From: Sphingomonadales bacterium UBA2683
GTDB taxonomy: Bacteria > Pseudomonadota > Alphaproteobacteria > Sphingomonadales > Sphingomonadaceae
Length of the DNA stretch: 64,000 bases
Direction of reading: 5' to 3'
Assembly: GCA_002354635.1 (NCBI GenBank)
Contig: DELZ01000004.1
Span: 660,878-724,877, forward strand
The notes below the pieces were generated by a model, which made no database searches, was not told the DNA's origin, and saw only the letters and a program-made list of their open reading frames with translations. Position 1 is the stretch's first letter. Every line of letters begins with the position of its first letter. Position numbers and translations under genes: made by a program. Positions 45,865-54,800 of the stretch are shown piece after piece.

Positions 45865-47757
45865 ATGACACGCAATTTTCTGGCGGTTGCCGTAGCGGCA
45901 ACGATTATCAGCGGATGCTCGACCGAGAGCGAGGACACGGAAAATTCCCTGATCGCGACGGCTGCATCGGAAGAGGCCAACCCGGACCGCAACGTCTATT
46001 TTGGCGACCTCCATATCCATACCAAGAACAGTTTCGACGCCTATATCTTCAATGTACGGACCACGCCGGATGATGCCTATGAATTCGGTATGGGCGGAAC
46101 GATCAAGCATCCGCTCGGCTATGACCTCAAGCTGGAAGGCCCGCCGCTCGACTTCATGGCGGTCACCGATCATGCTGCCTATCTGGGTCATCTGGAAGCG
46201 ATGAACACAGAGGGCACGGCGCTGTCCAAGCTGGATATGGCCAAGGCCATGTTCAGCACCGATCCGGAGAAAATTGTTGCGGCTTTCCAGCTGATCGGCG
46301 GCGCGATCCGCGATGGCAAGAAAATGGATGGTGTCTATGATGCCGCGATTGTCGGCAACGTCTGGAAACAGACCGTTGCTTCTGCCGAGAAATATAACAA
46401 GCCCGGCAAGTTCACCACTTTCGCCGGATATGAATATACCGCAACCCGGGTCACCCGCAGCAAGGACGGTGGATTTGCGGGCGGCAATCTCCACCGCAAT
46501 GTCATATTCCGCGGCTCCGCTCCCGATATGCCCTTCGCCACGATCGATTCACCCAATCCGGAAGACCTGTGGAACTGGATGGACGGTCAGCGCGAGGCCG
46601 GCCATGATGTCATGTCGATCCCGCACAACAGCAACGTGTCGGACGGCGAAATGTTCAAGATGGAAACCTATAACGGCCAGCCGCTGACCAAGGCCTATGC
46701 GGAACAGCGCATCCGCAACGAGCCGATTGTCGAGATTACACAGGTCAAGGGTACGTCGGAAACCCATCCGTCATTGTCACCCAATGACGAATGGGCGGAT
46801 TTCGAGATTTATGACAAATTATTGAGTTCGATGGTGACGTCGAAAACCGGCACCGGCGACTATGTGCGCCAGGCAATTGCCAACGGGCTCAAGCTGACCC
46901 TGCAAATCGGAGCCGATCCGTTCCATTTCGGGTTCATCGGCTCCAGCGACACCCATGTCGCGGGCGGCTCGTTCGACGAGAAGAATTTCTGGTCGAAAAT
47001 CGGTGTGGTCGACGGGTCGCCGGAAGCGCGGGGTTCGATTCCGCCAGGCGGCAAGAAAAGCTGGGAGGGCGTCACTGTGGCACCCAATGCGGCCAACTGG
47101 TTCTCGCGCTGGAGTGCGTCGGGCTATGCAGCGGTCTGGGCCGAGCAGAACAGCCGCGAGGCGATCTTCGATGCGATGCGGCGAAAGGAAACCTATGCGA
47201 CCACCGGTACGCGCATCAAGTTGCGCTTCTTTGGCGGCTTCGGTTTTGACGAGGCGATGCTGGATGATCCGCAAATGGTCAGCAGGGCCTACAAGGACGG
47301 CGTACCGATGGGCGGCGATCTGGTCGGCAGCAAGGCACCGGGTTTTATTATATGGGCGATGCGCGACGCGATGAGCGCGCCGCTGCAGCGCGTGCAGATC
47401 ATCAAGGTCTGGACCGATGGCGGCGAGGCCAGGGAAAAAGTGTTTGACGTGGCCTGCAGCGATGGCGGTGCGCCCGATGCCAATTTCCGCTGCCCCGACA
47501 ATGGCGCCAAGGTGGACCTGAACAACTGTTCGATCTCCTCCGACAAGGGTGCGCCGGAGCTCAAGACCTTCTGGCGCGATCCCGAGCACAAGAATGGCCA
47601 GCGGGCGTCCTATTATGTGCGCGTGCTGGAAAATCCGGTCTGCCGCTGGTCGACCCGGGACGCGCTGCGCGCTGGCGTACCACCCAATCCGGCCTTGCCG
47701 AAAACGATCCAGGAACGCGCATGGTCCTCGCCCATCTGGTATGTACCGACGGCCTGA
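45865..47757 (+). CDS. DUF3604 lipoprotein
   Basis: A 630-residue protein from ATG 45865 (RBS GGGGAGG), with lipobox IISGCS. The PHP-like DUF3604 family begins with FGDLHIHTKNSFDAY, and VTDHAAYLGH and the later SSDTHVAGG supply further His/Asp residues that could bind metal. These proteins are found in many marine and soil bacteria and their reaction is unknown. It is the first gene of a compact operon with a PPIase and a HupE-like gene, and is divergent from the TonB-dependent receptor. Confidence 0.85.
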   Translation: MTRNFLAVAVAATIISGCSTESEDTENSLIATAASEEANPDRNVYFGDLHIHTKNSFDAYIFNVRTTPDDAYEFGMGGTIKHPLGYDLKLEGPPLDFMAVTDHAAYLGHLEAMNTEGTALSKLDMAKAMFSTDPEKIVAAFQLIGGAIRDGKKMDGVYDAAIVGNVWKQTVASAEKYNKPGKFTTFAGYEYTATRVTRSKDGGFAGGNLHRNVIFRGSAPDMPFATIDSPNPEDLWNWMDGQREAGHDVMSIPHNSNVSDGEMFKMETYNGQPLTKAYAEQRIRNEPIVEITQVKGTSETHPSLSPNDEWADFEIYDKLLSSMVTSKTGTGDYVRQAIANGLKLTLQIGADPFHFGFIGSSDTHVAGGSFDEKNFWSKIGVVDGSPEARGSIPPGGKKSWEGVTVAPNAANWFSRWSASGYAAVWAEQNSREAIFDAMRRKETYATTGTRIKLRFFGGFGFDEAMLDDPQMVSRAYKDGVPMGGDLVGSKAPGFIIWAMRDAMSAPLQRVQIIKVWTDGGEAREKVFDVACSDGGAPDANFRCPDNGAKVDLNNCSISSDKGAPELKTFWRDPEHKNGQRASYYVRVLENPVCRWSTRDALRAGVPPNPALPKTIQERAWSSPIWYVPTA

Positions 47758-47774
47758 ACGGACGGGAAAATGGC

Positions 47775-48599
47775 GTGAAAATATTCCGTGATCCGATCAC
47801 GCATTTTGTCCTGATCGGGCTGTTGCTGGCCGGACTGAACCATTTCTGGAACGCGTGGCAGGGCGAGCAGGGCCGGACCATTGTGGTCAGCGCGCCCGAG
47901 ATTGAACGGCTGGAAAAAATCTGGGCTGGCACGGCCGGGCGGCTGCCGACCGGAAAGGACCGGCAGCAGATCATCGATCAATATGTGCAGGAAGAGGCGC
48001 TGGTGCGGGAAGCCGCAAGGCTGGGGCTGGGTGACGGTGATACGATCATCCGGCGGCGGCTGGCACAGAAAATGGATTTTCTGGTCAGCGACGAAGCCAC
48101 CGCCGACAATCCCAAGGATGCGGAGCTGGAACGCTGGTTCGAGACCCATCGCGACCGCTTTGCGGCGCCGGAAATGCGCAGCTTCACTCATGTCTATTTC
48201 AGTCCTGAAAGACACGGATCGCAGATCGAGGCCATTGCCGGAAAAGCGCGCGCAACTTTGCGGGAAGGGGCCGACTGGAAATCGCTCGGCGATCCGTTCA
48301 TCCAGAAACGCAGCTATGCGGCCGTCCCGGAGCGGGAGGTGGCACGGCTGTTCGGTCCGGAATTCGCCCAGGACATATTTGCGCTGGACGCCGGCACCTG
48401 GAGCGAACCGATCGGATCGGCCTTTGGCCTGCATCTGGTCCGGATAGAAAAGATCGACAAAGCCGCACAGGCGCGATTTGCGCCAATCCGGGCCGAGGTA
48501 ACGGCTGCCTGGCAAGAGGAGCAGCGTGCAGACGCCAAACGGGCGGCGCTGGACAAGCTGATCGGTTCCTACACAGTGGTGGTCGAGACAGCGGAATGA
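47775..48599 (+). CDS. membrane-anchored peptidylprolyl isomerase (parvulin-like)
   Basis: Start GTG 47775 (VKIFRDPITHF); about 274 residues. One N-terminal transmembrane helix (residues 10-22), then a helical SurA_N-like region (ERLEKIWAGTAG, DQYVQEEALVREA) and a parvulin-type domain (FTHVYFSPERHG, GDPFIQKRSYAAVP, FGLHLVRIEKI). It should act on proteins of the periplasmic side. The gene follows the DUF3604 gene by 17 bases and overlaps the next gene by 4. Confidence 0.75.
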   Translation: MKIFRDPITHFVLIGLLLAGLNHFWNAWQGEQGRTIVVSAPEIERLEKIWAGTAGRLPTGKDRQQIIDQYVQEEALVREAARLGLGDGDTIIRRRLAQKMDFLVSDEATADNPKDAELERWFETHRDRFAAPEMRSFTHVYFSPERHGSQIEAIAGKARATLREGADWKSLGDPFIQKRSYAAVPEREVARLFGPEFAQDIFALDAGTWSEPIGSAFGLHLVRIEKIDKAAQARFAPIRAEVTAAWQEEQRADAKRAALDKLIGSYTVVVETAE

Positions 48600-49627
48600 C
48601 GGCCATCGGCTCCCGGTGCACCGCAATCCGACCGCAGCGATGGGCCGGCGCCAGCTGCCTTTGTCGTGCAGCGCTGCTGCTGTTGCTGGCATTATCCGGT
48701 CTAAGCCCGAGCGAGGCCCACGAAATCCGGCCGGCGGCTCTCGAACTGACCGAGCAGGCGGACGGCACGGTTTCCGTGATCTGGAAACAGCCGGTCTTGT
48801 CGGGACGCAAGCTCAGAATGCGCCCGATCCTCCCTGCCCAATGCGCTCCGCCCGATCAGACGCAGCAGACGTTTACCGGCACCGCGACCGTCGAGAGCTG
48901 GCAGACGACCTGCCGGCTGGACCGGGGAGAGATCAGGATCGAGGGCCTCGAGCAGACGCTGACCGATGTTTTCGTCCGCCTGCAATTTGCAGACGGCAGC
49001 GAGCAGACACGGCTCCTGCGCCCGGCGAGCACCGGTTTCGCTCTCGACGCGGACAGCGGCAGTTCCCCGGCCGGCGCCTATCTGCGGATCGGTGCGGACC
49101 ATATGCTGTTCGGCTGGGACCATCTGCTGTTCGTGCTCGGCCTGCTGCTGCTCACCCCGGTGCGCAAGATTCTCTGGGTCATCACCGCCTTTACCGCAGG
49201 CCACAGCCTGACGCTGGCGATTACCGCGCTCGGCCTGCTGCAGATGCCGAGCGGTCCGGTGGAGCTGCTGATCGCGCTCAGCATCTTCTTTCTCGCCGTC
49301 GAGGTCGTCCGCAAACGGGCCGGTAAGACCAGCCTGACGATCCGGCAACCATGGATCGTCGCGGCTGGCTTCGGCCTGTTGCACGGCCTGGGATTTGCCG
49401 GTGCGCTGGCCGATATTGGCCTGCCCAAGGGCACGGAAATATGGGCGCTGCTGCTGTTCAATCTGGGCGTGGAAATCGGCCAGATCCTTTTTGTTGCTGC
49501 CGTTCTTGCCGGTTACTGGCTGATCAGCCGGATGCAGATCGACCGGCAAAAATGGCTGGCCCGCCCTGCCCTCTATCTGGTCGGTTCGCTGGGCGCCTAT
49601 TTTACGATGGTCCGCATATTCATCTGA
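48596..49627 (+). CDS. HupE/UreJ family membrane protein
   Basis: A 343-residue protein with signal peptide (ending near SEA), an approximately 120-residue soluble domain (SWQTTCRLDRGEIRIEG) and about seven C-terminal transmembrane helices. HupE-type features are the FGWDHLLFVLGLLLLTPVR and FTAGHSLTLAI motifs with their His residues, which in HupE/UreJ are tied to nickel or hydrogen uptake. The enlarged N-terminus is typical of the sphingomonad group. Its start overlaps the PPIase stop (ATGA). Confidence 0.82.
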   Translation: MTAIGSRCTAIRPQRWAGASCLCRAALLLLLALSGLSPSEAHEIRPAALELTEQADGTVSVIWKQPVLSGRKLRMRPILPAQCAPPDQTQQTFTGTATVESWQTTCRLDRGEIRIEGLEQTLTDVFVRLQFADGSEQTRLLRPASTGFALDADSGSSPAGAYLRIGADHMLFGWDHLLFVLGLLLLTPVRKILWVITAFTAGHSLTLAITALGLLQMPSGPVELLIALSIFFLAVEVVRKRAGKTSLTIRQPWIVAAGFGLLHGLGFAGALADIGLPKGTEIWALLLFNLGVEIGQILFVAAVLAGYWLISRMQIDRQKWLARPALYLVGSLGAYFTMVRIFI

Positions 49628-49690
49628 AATCGCTCTTGGCGGCCCCTGCCATCGCCGCTAGGGGAGATCGAAACAGCTTAAGGACATCCA

Positions 49691-50377
49691 ATGCCGCAAC
49701 TCATTCTCCTTCGCCATGGCCAGTCTCAGTGGAATCTCGAAAACCGCTTTACCGGATGGTGGGATGTCGATGTCACCGAAAAGGGCATCGAAGAAGCCAA
49801 GGCCGCCGGACAGCTGATGAAGGAGCGCGGCATTCACCCGGATGCCTGCTTCACCAGCGTCCAGACGCGGGCGATCAAGACGCTCAATCTCGCACTGGAA
49901 GAAATGGGCCGGCTGTGGTTGCCGGTGGAAAAAAACTACCGGCTGAACGAGCGCCACTATGGCGGGCTGACCGGACTCAACAAACAGGAAACGCGCGACA
50001 AGCATGGCGACGAGCAGGTCCATATCTGGCGGCGCAGCTTTGACACGCCGCCACCGCCAATGGCATCGGACAGTCCTTATCAGATGTCCAATGATCCGCG
50101 CTACAAGGGCATTGAAGTGCCCTCGACAGAAAGCCTGAAAGATACGATCGCGCGGGTGCTGCCCTATTGGAAAAGCCGGATTGCACCGGAATTGCAGAAC
50201 GGCAAGCGGATCCTGATCTCGGCGCACGGCAACAGTCTGCGCGCGCTGGTCAAGCATCTGTCGAAGATTGCCGATGACGAGATCACCGGGCTGGAGATAC
50301 CTACCGGGCAGCCGATCGTCTATGAACTGGATGACGATCTGAACGAGATCGAGCGCTATTATCTTTCCGAGCGATAG
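49691..50377 (+). CDS. gpmA: 2,3-bisphosphoglycerate-dependent phosphoglycerate mutase
   Basis: A 228-residue glycolytic enzyme interconverting 3- and 2-phosphoglycerate. His9 in LLRHGQSQWN is phosphorylated, with the GWWDVDVTEKG loop and ERHYGGLTGLNK following. The C-terminal AHGNSLRALVKH holds the second catalytic His. Length is slightly short for dPGM (about 230-250). It has its own promoter; a ribosome site lies at TTAAGGACATCC before the ATG. Confidence 0.94.
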   Translation: MPQLILLRHGQSQWNLENRFTGWWDVDVTEKGIEEAKAAGQLMKERGIHPDACFTSVQTRAIKTLNLALEEMGRLWLPVEKNYRLNERHYGGLTGLNKQETRDKHGDEQVHIWRRSFDTPPPPMASDSPYQMSNDPRYKGIEVPSTESLKDTIARVLPYWKSRIAPELQNGKRILISAHGNSLRALVKHLSKIADDEITGLEIPTGQPIVYELDDDLNEIERYYLSER

Positions 50378-50402
50378 TCCGACAGGACGATAGCCCGGGT
50401 CG

Positions 50403-50924
50403 CTATTTGATCTTGTCTTTGGCGCGGTACATGGCCGCGTCGGCACGGGACATGAGACCTTCCGTGGTATCCTGCGGACCGACGAAACAATAAACTATCG
50501 AGGTGCCAAGAGGGATTTTCGTGCCTTCATGGGCGAAACGAGCCTTGCCGAGCTGTTCAGAGAGATGCTCGATTTTATCCTCCACCTCATCGCCGTCGAG
50601 ATTGTCGAGCAAGAGACCAAATTCATTGCCGCCAATGCGCGCCACCACGTCGGTTGTCCGGATATTGGCTTTCAATGTTTCAGCCAAACGCACGAGCAGG
50701 GCATCTCCGGCGGCAAGGCCATGCGCATCGTTGACAGCTTGCAGATTCTCGACGTCGAGGAACAGCACGGCGCAATGGTCGCCGTAGCGCTGACAGCGGG
50801 CAACCCGGTCCTCGAGGCTCTCGATAAAAAGACCGCGATTTGCAATCCCGGTAAGCACATCGTGAAAAGCGTGCGGCTTCATTTCGGCCAATTCCTTTGT
50901 CAGGGCAACTATTCCCTGCTGCAA
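50403..50924 (-). CDS. GGDEF-domain protein with GGNEF signature
   Basis: A 173-residue protein starting with TTG 50924 (an ATG at 50882 is also in frame). It is nearly only a GGDEF domain: DVLTGIANR, LFLDVENLQAVND and RIGGNEFGLLLDN, with SRADAAMYRAK at the end. The signature is GGNEF instead of GG(D/E)EF, and the usual N-terminal coiled coil is very short, with an in-frame stop just upstream, so diguanylate cyclase activity is doubtful. The N-terminus may be truncated. Confidence 0.75.
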   Translation of the reverse strand: MQQGIVALTKELAEMKPHAFHDVLTGIANRGLFIESLEDRVARCQRYGDHCAVLFLDVENLQAVNDAHGLAAGDALLVRLAETLKANIRTTDVVARIGGNEFGLLLDNLDGDEVEDKIEHLSEQLGKARFAHEGTKIPLGTSIVYCFVGPQDTTEGLMSRADAAMYRAKDKIK

Positions 50925-51201
50925 TGTAAGGCAGTGGCCGCAATGATTCCGAATGCTTGTGCTTTCCGGATGGATTTATTTGCGATTCCCAGTCCTGACG
51001 GGCGATATATTTATATCTATTTGAAAACACAATATAATTATTCTGTACGCTACAAGGCTGGAGGGCAGCGCGGAGAGCCGGATCAATCCGCCGGTTTCAG
51101 GCCGCTCAGCAGGAATTTGCAGCCGCTCCATATGTGTCATTGCGTCCGCACCCATTCCCGACTAAACCGCATTGCTTCCGCAGCATTTGTCAGGGGCAAA
51201 A

Positions 51202-51690
51202 ATGGTCGAAGCACCTCCTCCGGTTGGAATAATCATGGGCAGCCAGTCCGACTGGGCCACGATGAAGCTCGCGAGCGACATTCTGGACCAGCTGCACGTA
51301 TCCTGCGAAGTGAAGATTGTCTCTGCCCACCGCACGCCCGGTCGCCTCTATGACTATGCGACATCGGCAGCGGAACGCGGCCTGAAAGTGATCATTGCCG
51401 GTGCCGGCGGCGCCGCCCATCTGCCCGGCATGGCCGCGTCGATGACCCGCATTCCGGTGCTCGGCGTGCCAATCCAGTCCAAGGCATTGAGCGGTATCGA
51501 CAGTCTGCTGTCGATCGCACAAATGCCCGCGGGCATCCCGGTAGGAACGCTGGCGATCGGGGAGGCGGGCGCGAAAAATGCCGCCCTGCTGGCGGCTGCG
51601 ATACTCGCCAATTCGGACCCGGCCCTGGCCGAGCGGCTCGACGCGTGGCGCGCGGCACAGACCGATGCCGTCGCCGACCAGCCCGAATAG
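51202..51690 (+). CDS. purE: 5-(carboxyamino)imidazole ribonucleotide mutase
   Basis: A 162-residue class I PurE that moves the carboxylate in N5-CAIR to C4 in purine synthesis. Start ATG 51202 after CAGGGG; the upstream frame from 51172 is unsupported. The IIMGSQSDWATM and VSAHRTPGRL motifs and GAGGAAHLPGM are present. It is followed by purK after 7 bases. Confidence 0.96.
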   Translation: MVEAPPPVGIIMGSQSDWATMKLASDILDQLHVSCEVKIVSAHRTPGRLYDYATSAAERGLKVIIAGAGGAAHLPGMAASMTRIPVLGVPIQSKALSGIDSLLSIAQMPAGIPVGTLAIGEAGAKNAALLAAAILANSDPALAERLDAWRAAQTDAVADQPE

Positions 51691-51697
51691 CCGCTCT

Positions 51698-52768
51698 ATG
51701 CAGACACTCCCACCCGGTTCGACCATTGGCATATTGGGCGGTGGCCAGCTCGGCCGGATGCTGAGCGTGGCGGCAGCGCAGCTGGGCTATCGCTGCCATG
51801 TCTATGCTCCCGATGCCAATGGCGTAGCCGCCGAAGTGTCGGCCGAATTTACCTGTGCGGATCATGACGACAGCGCGGCCCTGACGCATTTCGCCGAGCG
51901 ATGCGATGTGATCACTTTCGAGTTTGAAAATGTGCCGGTCGATCCGTTGCACGAAATCGCGGACAAGGCACCATTGCATCCGCCGATTGCCGCGCTGGAT
52001 ATCGCACAGAACCGGATCGCCGAGAAGATGTTCGCGCGCGATCATGGCGGCACGACCGCACCCTTTGCCGAAGTCAGCGACCGACCGTCGCTCGACCGTG
52101 CGATCGCGGAGATCGGCGCGCCGGCAATCCTGAAGACCATCCGCATGGGCTATGACGGCAAGGGCCAGTCGCGCATCCGGCCCGGCGACGATCTCGACAG
52201 CCACTGGCAGGCGGTGGCCGGAAAGCCCTGCGTCGCCGAAGGCTTTGTCACGTTCAGCCACGAATTTTCGGTGATTCTGGTGCGCGGGCAGGATGGCGAG
52301 ATCCGGTTCTGGGATACACCGCACAATGTCCACGAGGACGGGATATTGGCGGTGTCAAGCGCGCCCGCGCCCGATGCCATATTGGCGCAACAGGACGCGG
52401 CTCGCGATCTCGCCGCCAAGATGGCAGAGAAAATGGACTATGTCGGCGTGCTGACCTGCGAATTTTTTGCCACCAAAGACGGCCCCGTGTTCAACGAGAT
52501 GGCGCCGCGCGTGCACAACAGCGGCCACTGGACGATCGAGGGCGCGGTCACCAGCCAGTTCGAAAATCATGTCCGGGCAATTTGCGGCCTGCCCCTTGGC
52601 GACACGGGCCTCGCGGCAAAAAGGGTCGAGATGCACAATCTGATCGGAGCGCAGGCCGACGACTGGCAGGCGCTGCTTGGCGACGGAGCCAACCACCTGC
52701 ATCTCTACGGCAAGGGCGCAAGTCGACCCGGTCGCAAAATGGGTCATGTGACCAAAATATATTTCTAA
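51698..52768 (+). CDS. purK: 5-(carboxyamino)imidazole ribonucleotide synthase
   Basis: A 356-residue ATP-grasp enzyme that makes N5-CAIR from AIR, bicarbonate and ATP. Start ATG 51698, 7 bases after the purE stop; GILGGGQLGRMLSVAA opens the protein, IRMGYDGKGQ and TCEFFATKDGPVFNEMAPR mark the ATP-grasp core. It forms the purEK unit with the upstream gene. Confidence 0.96.
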   Translation: MQTLPPGSTIGILGGGQLGRMLSVAAAQLGYRCHVYAPDANGVAAEVSAEFTCADHDDSAALTHFAERCDVITFEFENVPVDPLHEIADKAPLHPPIAALDIAQNRIAEKMFARDHGGTTAPFAEVSDRPSLDRAIAEIGAPAILKTIRMGYDGKGQSRIRPGDDLDSHWQAVAGKPCVAEGFVTFSHEFSVILVRGQDGEIRFWDTPHNVHEDGILAVSSAPAPDAILAQQDAARDLAAKMAEKMDYVGVLTCEFFATKDGPVFNEMAPRVHNSGHWTIEGAVTSQFENHVRAICGLPLGDTGLAAKRVEMHNLIGAQADDWQALLGDGANHLHLYGKGASRPGRKMGHVTKIYF

Positions 52769-52803
52769 TTTGCAGTCTGCCGGAACTGCGCTAGGCGTCG
52801 CGC

Positions 52804-53298
52804 ATGAACCATCCTGAAATCATCTTCTTTCTTGCCCGCGCCGACAATGGTGTGATCGGTAACGGCGACAGCATTCCCTGGCGCCTGCCGGAGGACCAGC
52901 GGCGTTTCAAGCGGCTGACCATGGGCAAACCGATGATCATGGGGCGCAAGACGTTCGACAGCCTGCCCGGCCTGTTGCCCGGAAGGCGGCATATCGTGCT
53001 GAGCCGCGACAAAAGCTGGGAAGGCGACGGCGCGGATATCGCTAGCAGCGTCGAAGATGCCCTGAAAATGGCCAACGCGCCCCATATCGCCGTGATCGGC
53101 GGCGCGGAAATCTACAAGGCTTTTCTGGACAGGGCCGACCGGATCGAACTAACCGAGGTACATGACAAACCGAAAGGGGATATCAAGATGCCCGCCTTTG
53201 ATAGCAAAGTCTGGGAAGAAATTGCCCGCGAGGACCATGACGAGAAAAACGGCCGGCCCGGCTACAGCTTCGTGACCCTGAAGAGACGGCAGCCATGA
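52804..53298 (+). CDS. folA: dihydrofolate reductase
   Basis: A 164-residue enzyme that reduces dihydrofolate to tetrahydrofolate. Recognised by VIGNGDSIPWRLPEDQRRF, the KPMIMGRKTFDSLPGLLPGR stretch that binds NADPH, and ITVIGG-type IAVIGGAEIYKAFL. Length and motifs fit chromosomal DHFR. It overlaps the downstream dipeptidase gene by 4 bases. Confidence 0.95.
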   Translation: MNHPEIIFFLARADNGVIGNGDSIPWRLPEDQRRFKRLTMGKPMIMGRKTFDSLPGLLPGRRHIVLSRDKSWEGDGADIASSVEDALKMANAPHIAVIGGAEIYKAFLDRADRIELTEVHDKPKGDIKMPAFDSKVWEEIAREDHDEKNGRPGYSFVTLKRRQP

Positions 53299-54554
53299 AG
53301 AAAATCGCGCTGGCACTTGTGGGTCTCATCGCGATTGCCGTCGCGGCCTTTCTGATCTTCGGGCCGGCCTGGTTCGAGAAACAGACCAATATGGTCGACG
53401 GCCAGCCGCTGCCGGAAATCCGGGCGGAGGCGCAGCGGCTGCACGACAGCCTGATGATCGTCGATCTGCACGGCGACACCCTGCTGTGGAAGCGCAGGAT
53501 TACCGACAGCGCCGACTATGGCCATATCGACCTCCAGCGGATGCAGGAAGGCAATGTCGGGCTGCAGATATTCTCCAGCGTGACCAAGACACCGCGTGGC
53601 CAGAATTACGACAGCAACAGTGCCGACACCGACAATATCACCCTGCTGGCGATTACCCAGCTGCAGCCGATGCGGACCTGGTTCTCGCTGCTCGAGCGGC
53701 AATTATATCATGCGGAGAAGCTCGACCGGGCGGTGAAAGGTTCGGCGGGTGCGCTGGCGAAAATCAGCAATGCCGCCGATGTCGATGGCTTGACTGAATT
53801 CCGCGCCCGGCAGAACAGCCCGATTGGCGTGATGTTCTCGGCGGAAGGGCTGCAGACGCTGGAGGGTGAGCGCAAGAATCTCCAGAAACTGTATGACGCG
53901 GGCATGCGGATGGCGGGGCTGGTGCATTTTTTCGACAATGAGCTGGCCGGATCGATGCATGGCGAGAAAAAGGGCGGGCTGACCGATTTCGGCCGGACCG
54001 TGGTGCGCGACATGGAGAAAATGGGGATAATCGTCGATATCGCCCATTCGAGCCATGACAGCGTCGCCGATATCTTGAAAATGGCCCGTCGGCCGGTGGT
54101 ATCGAGCCACGGCGGCGTGCAGGCGGTGTGCGGGGTCAACCGCAACCTGACCGATGCCGAGATCAGGGGCGTGGCCGCAACCGGCGGCGTCATCGGCCTG
54201 GGCTATTGGGACGGCGCAATGTGCGACACCGATCCTAAGACGGTGGCCAAGGCGGTCAAACATGTCCGCGATCTGGTCGGGATCGAGCATGTCGCGCTGG
54301 GCAGCGATTTTGACGGTGCGGTAACCACGCGCTTTGACACCAGCGGGATTGTGCAGATTACCCAGGCGCTGATCGATGCCGGATTCACCGAAGCGGAAAT
54401 CCGCGCGGTTATGGGGCTCAACGCGCTGCGGGTGATCAAGGCGGGGATAGAGGCGCTACCGAAACCCGGCGTTGCGCCGCAGGGCAAAGTGACGCCGGAG
54501 ACACCGCTAGTGGTCAAGCCCGGTGCCAATGCCCGCGAGCTGGTCACGGAATAG
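53295..54554 (+). CDS. membrane dipeptidase (peptidase M19)
   Basis: A 419-residue protein with an N-terminal hydrophobic signal or anchor (KIALALVGLIAIAVAAFLIF). The M19 renal-dipeptidase family has a TIM barrel with metal-binding HGDT (VDLHGDTLLW), DIAHSSHDS and GSDFDGA motifs. It hydrolyses dipeptides, mainly in the periplasm. Overlaps folA by ATGA. Followed by a MITE-like repeat. Confidence 0.9.
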   Translation: MKKIALALVGLIAIAVAAFLIFGPAWFEKQTNMVDGQPLPEIRAEAQRLHDSLMIVDLHGDTLLWKRRITDSADYGHIDLQRMQEGNVGLQIFSSVTKTPRGQNYDSNSADTDNITLLAITQLQPMRTWFSLLERQLYHAEKLDRAVKGSAGALAKISNAADVDGLTEFRARQNSPIGVMFSAEGLQTLEGERKNLQKLYDAGMRMAGLVHFFDNELAGSMHGEKKGGLTDFGRTVVRDMEKMGIIVDIAHSSHDSVADILKMARRPVVSSHGGVQAVCGVNRNLTDAEIRGVAATGGVIGLGYWDGAMCDTDPKTVAKAVKHVRDLVGIEHVALGSDFDGAVTTRFDTSGIVQITQALIDAGFTEAEIRAVMGLNALRVIKAGIEALPKPGVAPQGKVTPETPLVVKPGANARELVTE

Positions 54555-54611
54555 AGGCATGCCTGGGCTGGCATGACGAACTGGCTGCGCTCCCCTCTAC
54601 CCATGCACCTT

Positions 54612-54780
54612 ATTGTCATTCCGGGCCTTAGAAATGCTTGAAAAACAGCATGTTTTTCATCAGCATTTCTTGGAACCCGGAATCCACCTCTCGTCCAGAC
54701 AGCCTGAAACTGGATTCCGGACAGCTAGATTTCCTTGCCAAATCATAGATTTGGAAGAAATCTGCTTCCGGAATGACAAT
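54612..54780. repeat. 169-base element with perfect terminal inverted repeats and nested hairpins
   Basis: Ends are a perfect 13-base inverted repeat, attgtcattccgg at 54612-54624 and ccggaatgacaat at 54768-54780. Inside are two nested hairpins: gaaatgct/agcatttc with inner tgaaaaaca/tgtttttca (54631-54669) and agattt/aaatct with ccaaatc/gatttgg (54727-54762). The design resembles a MITE or a REP-type composite. A 66-codon frame over it (54613-54813) is probably an artefact. Confidence 0.7.
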
Positions 54781-54800
54781 TTGTGGCTAATGAACGTCTT

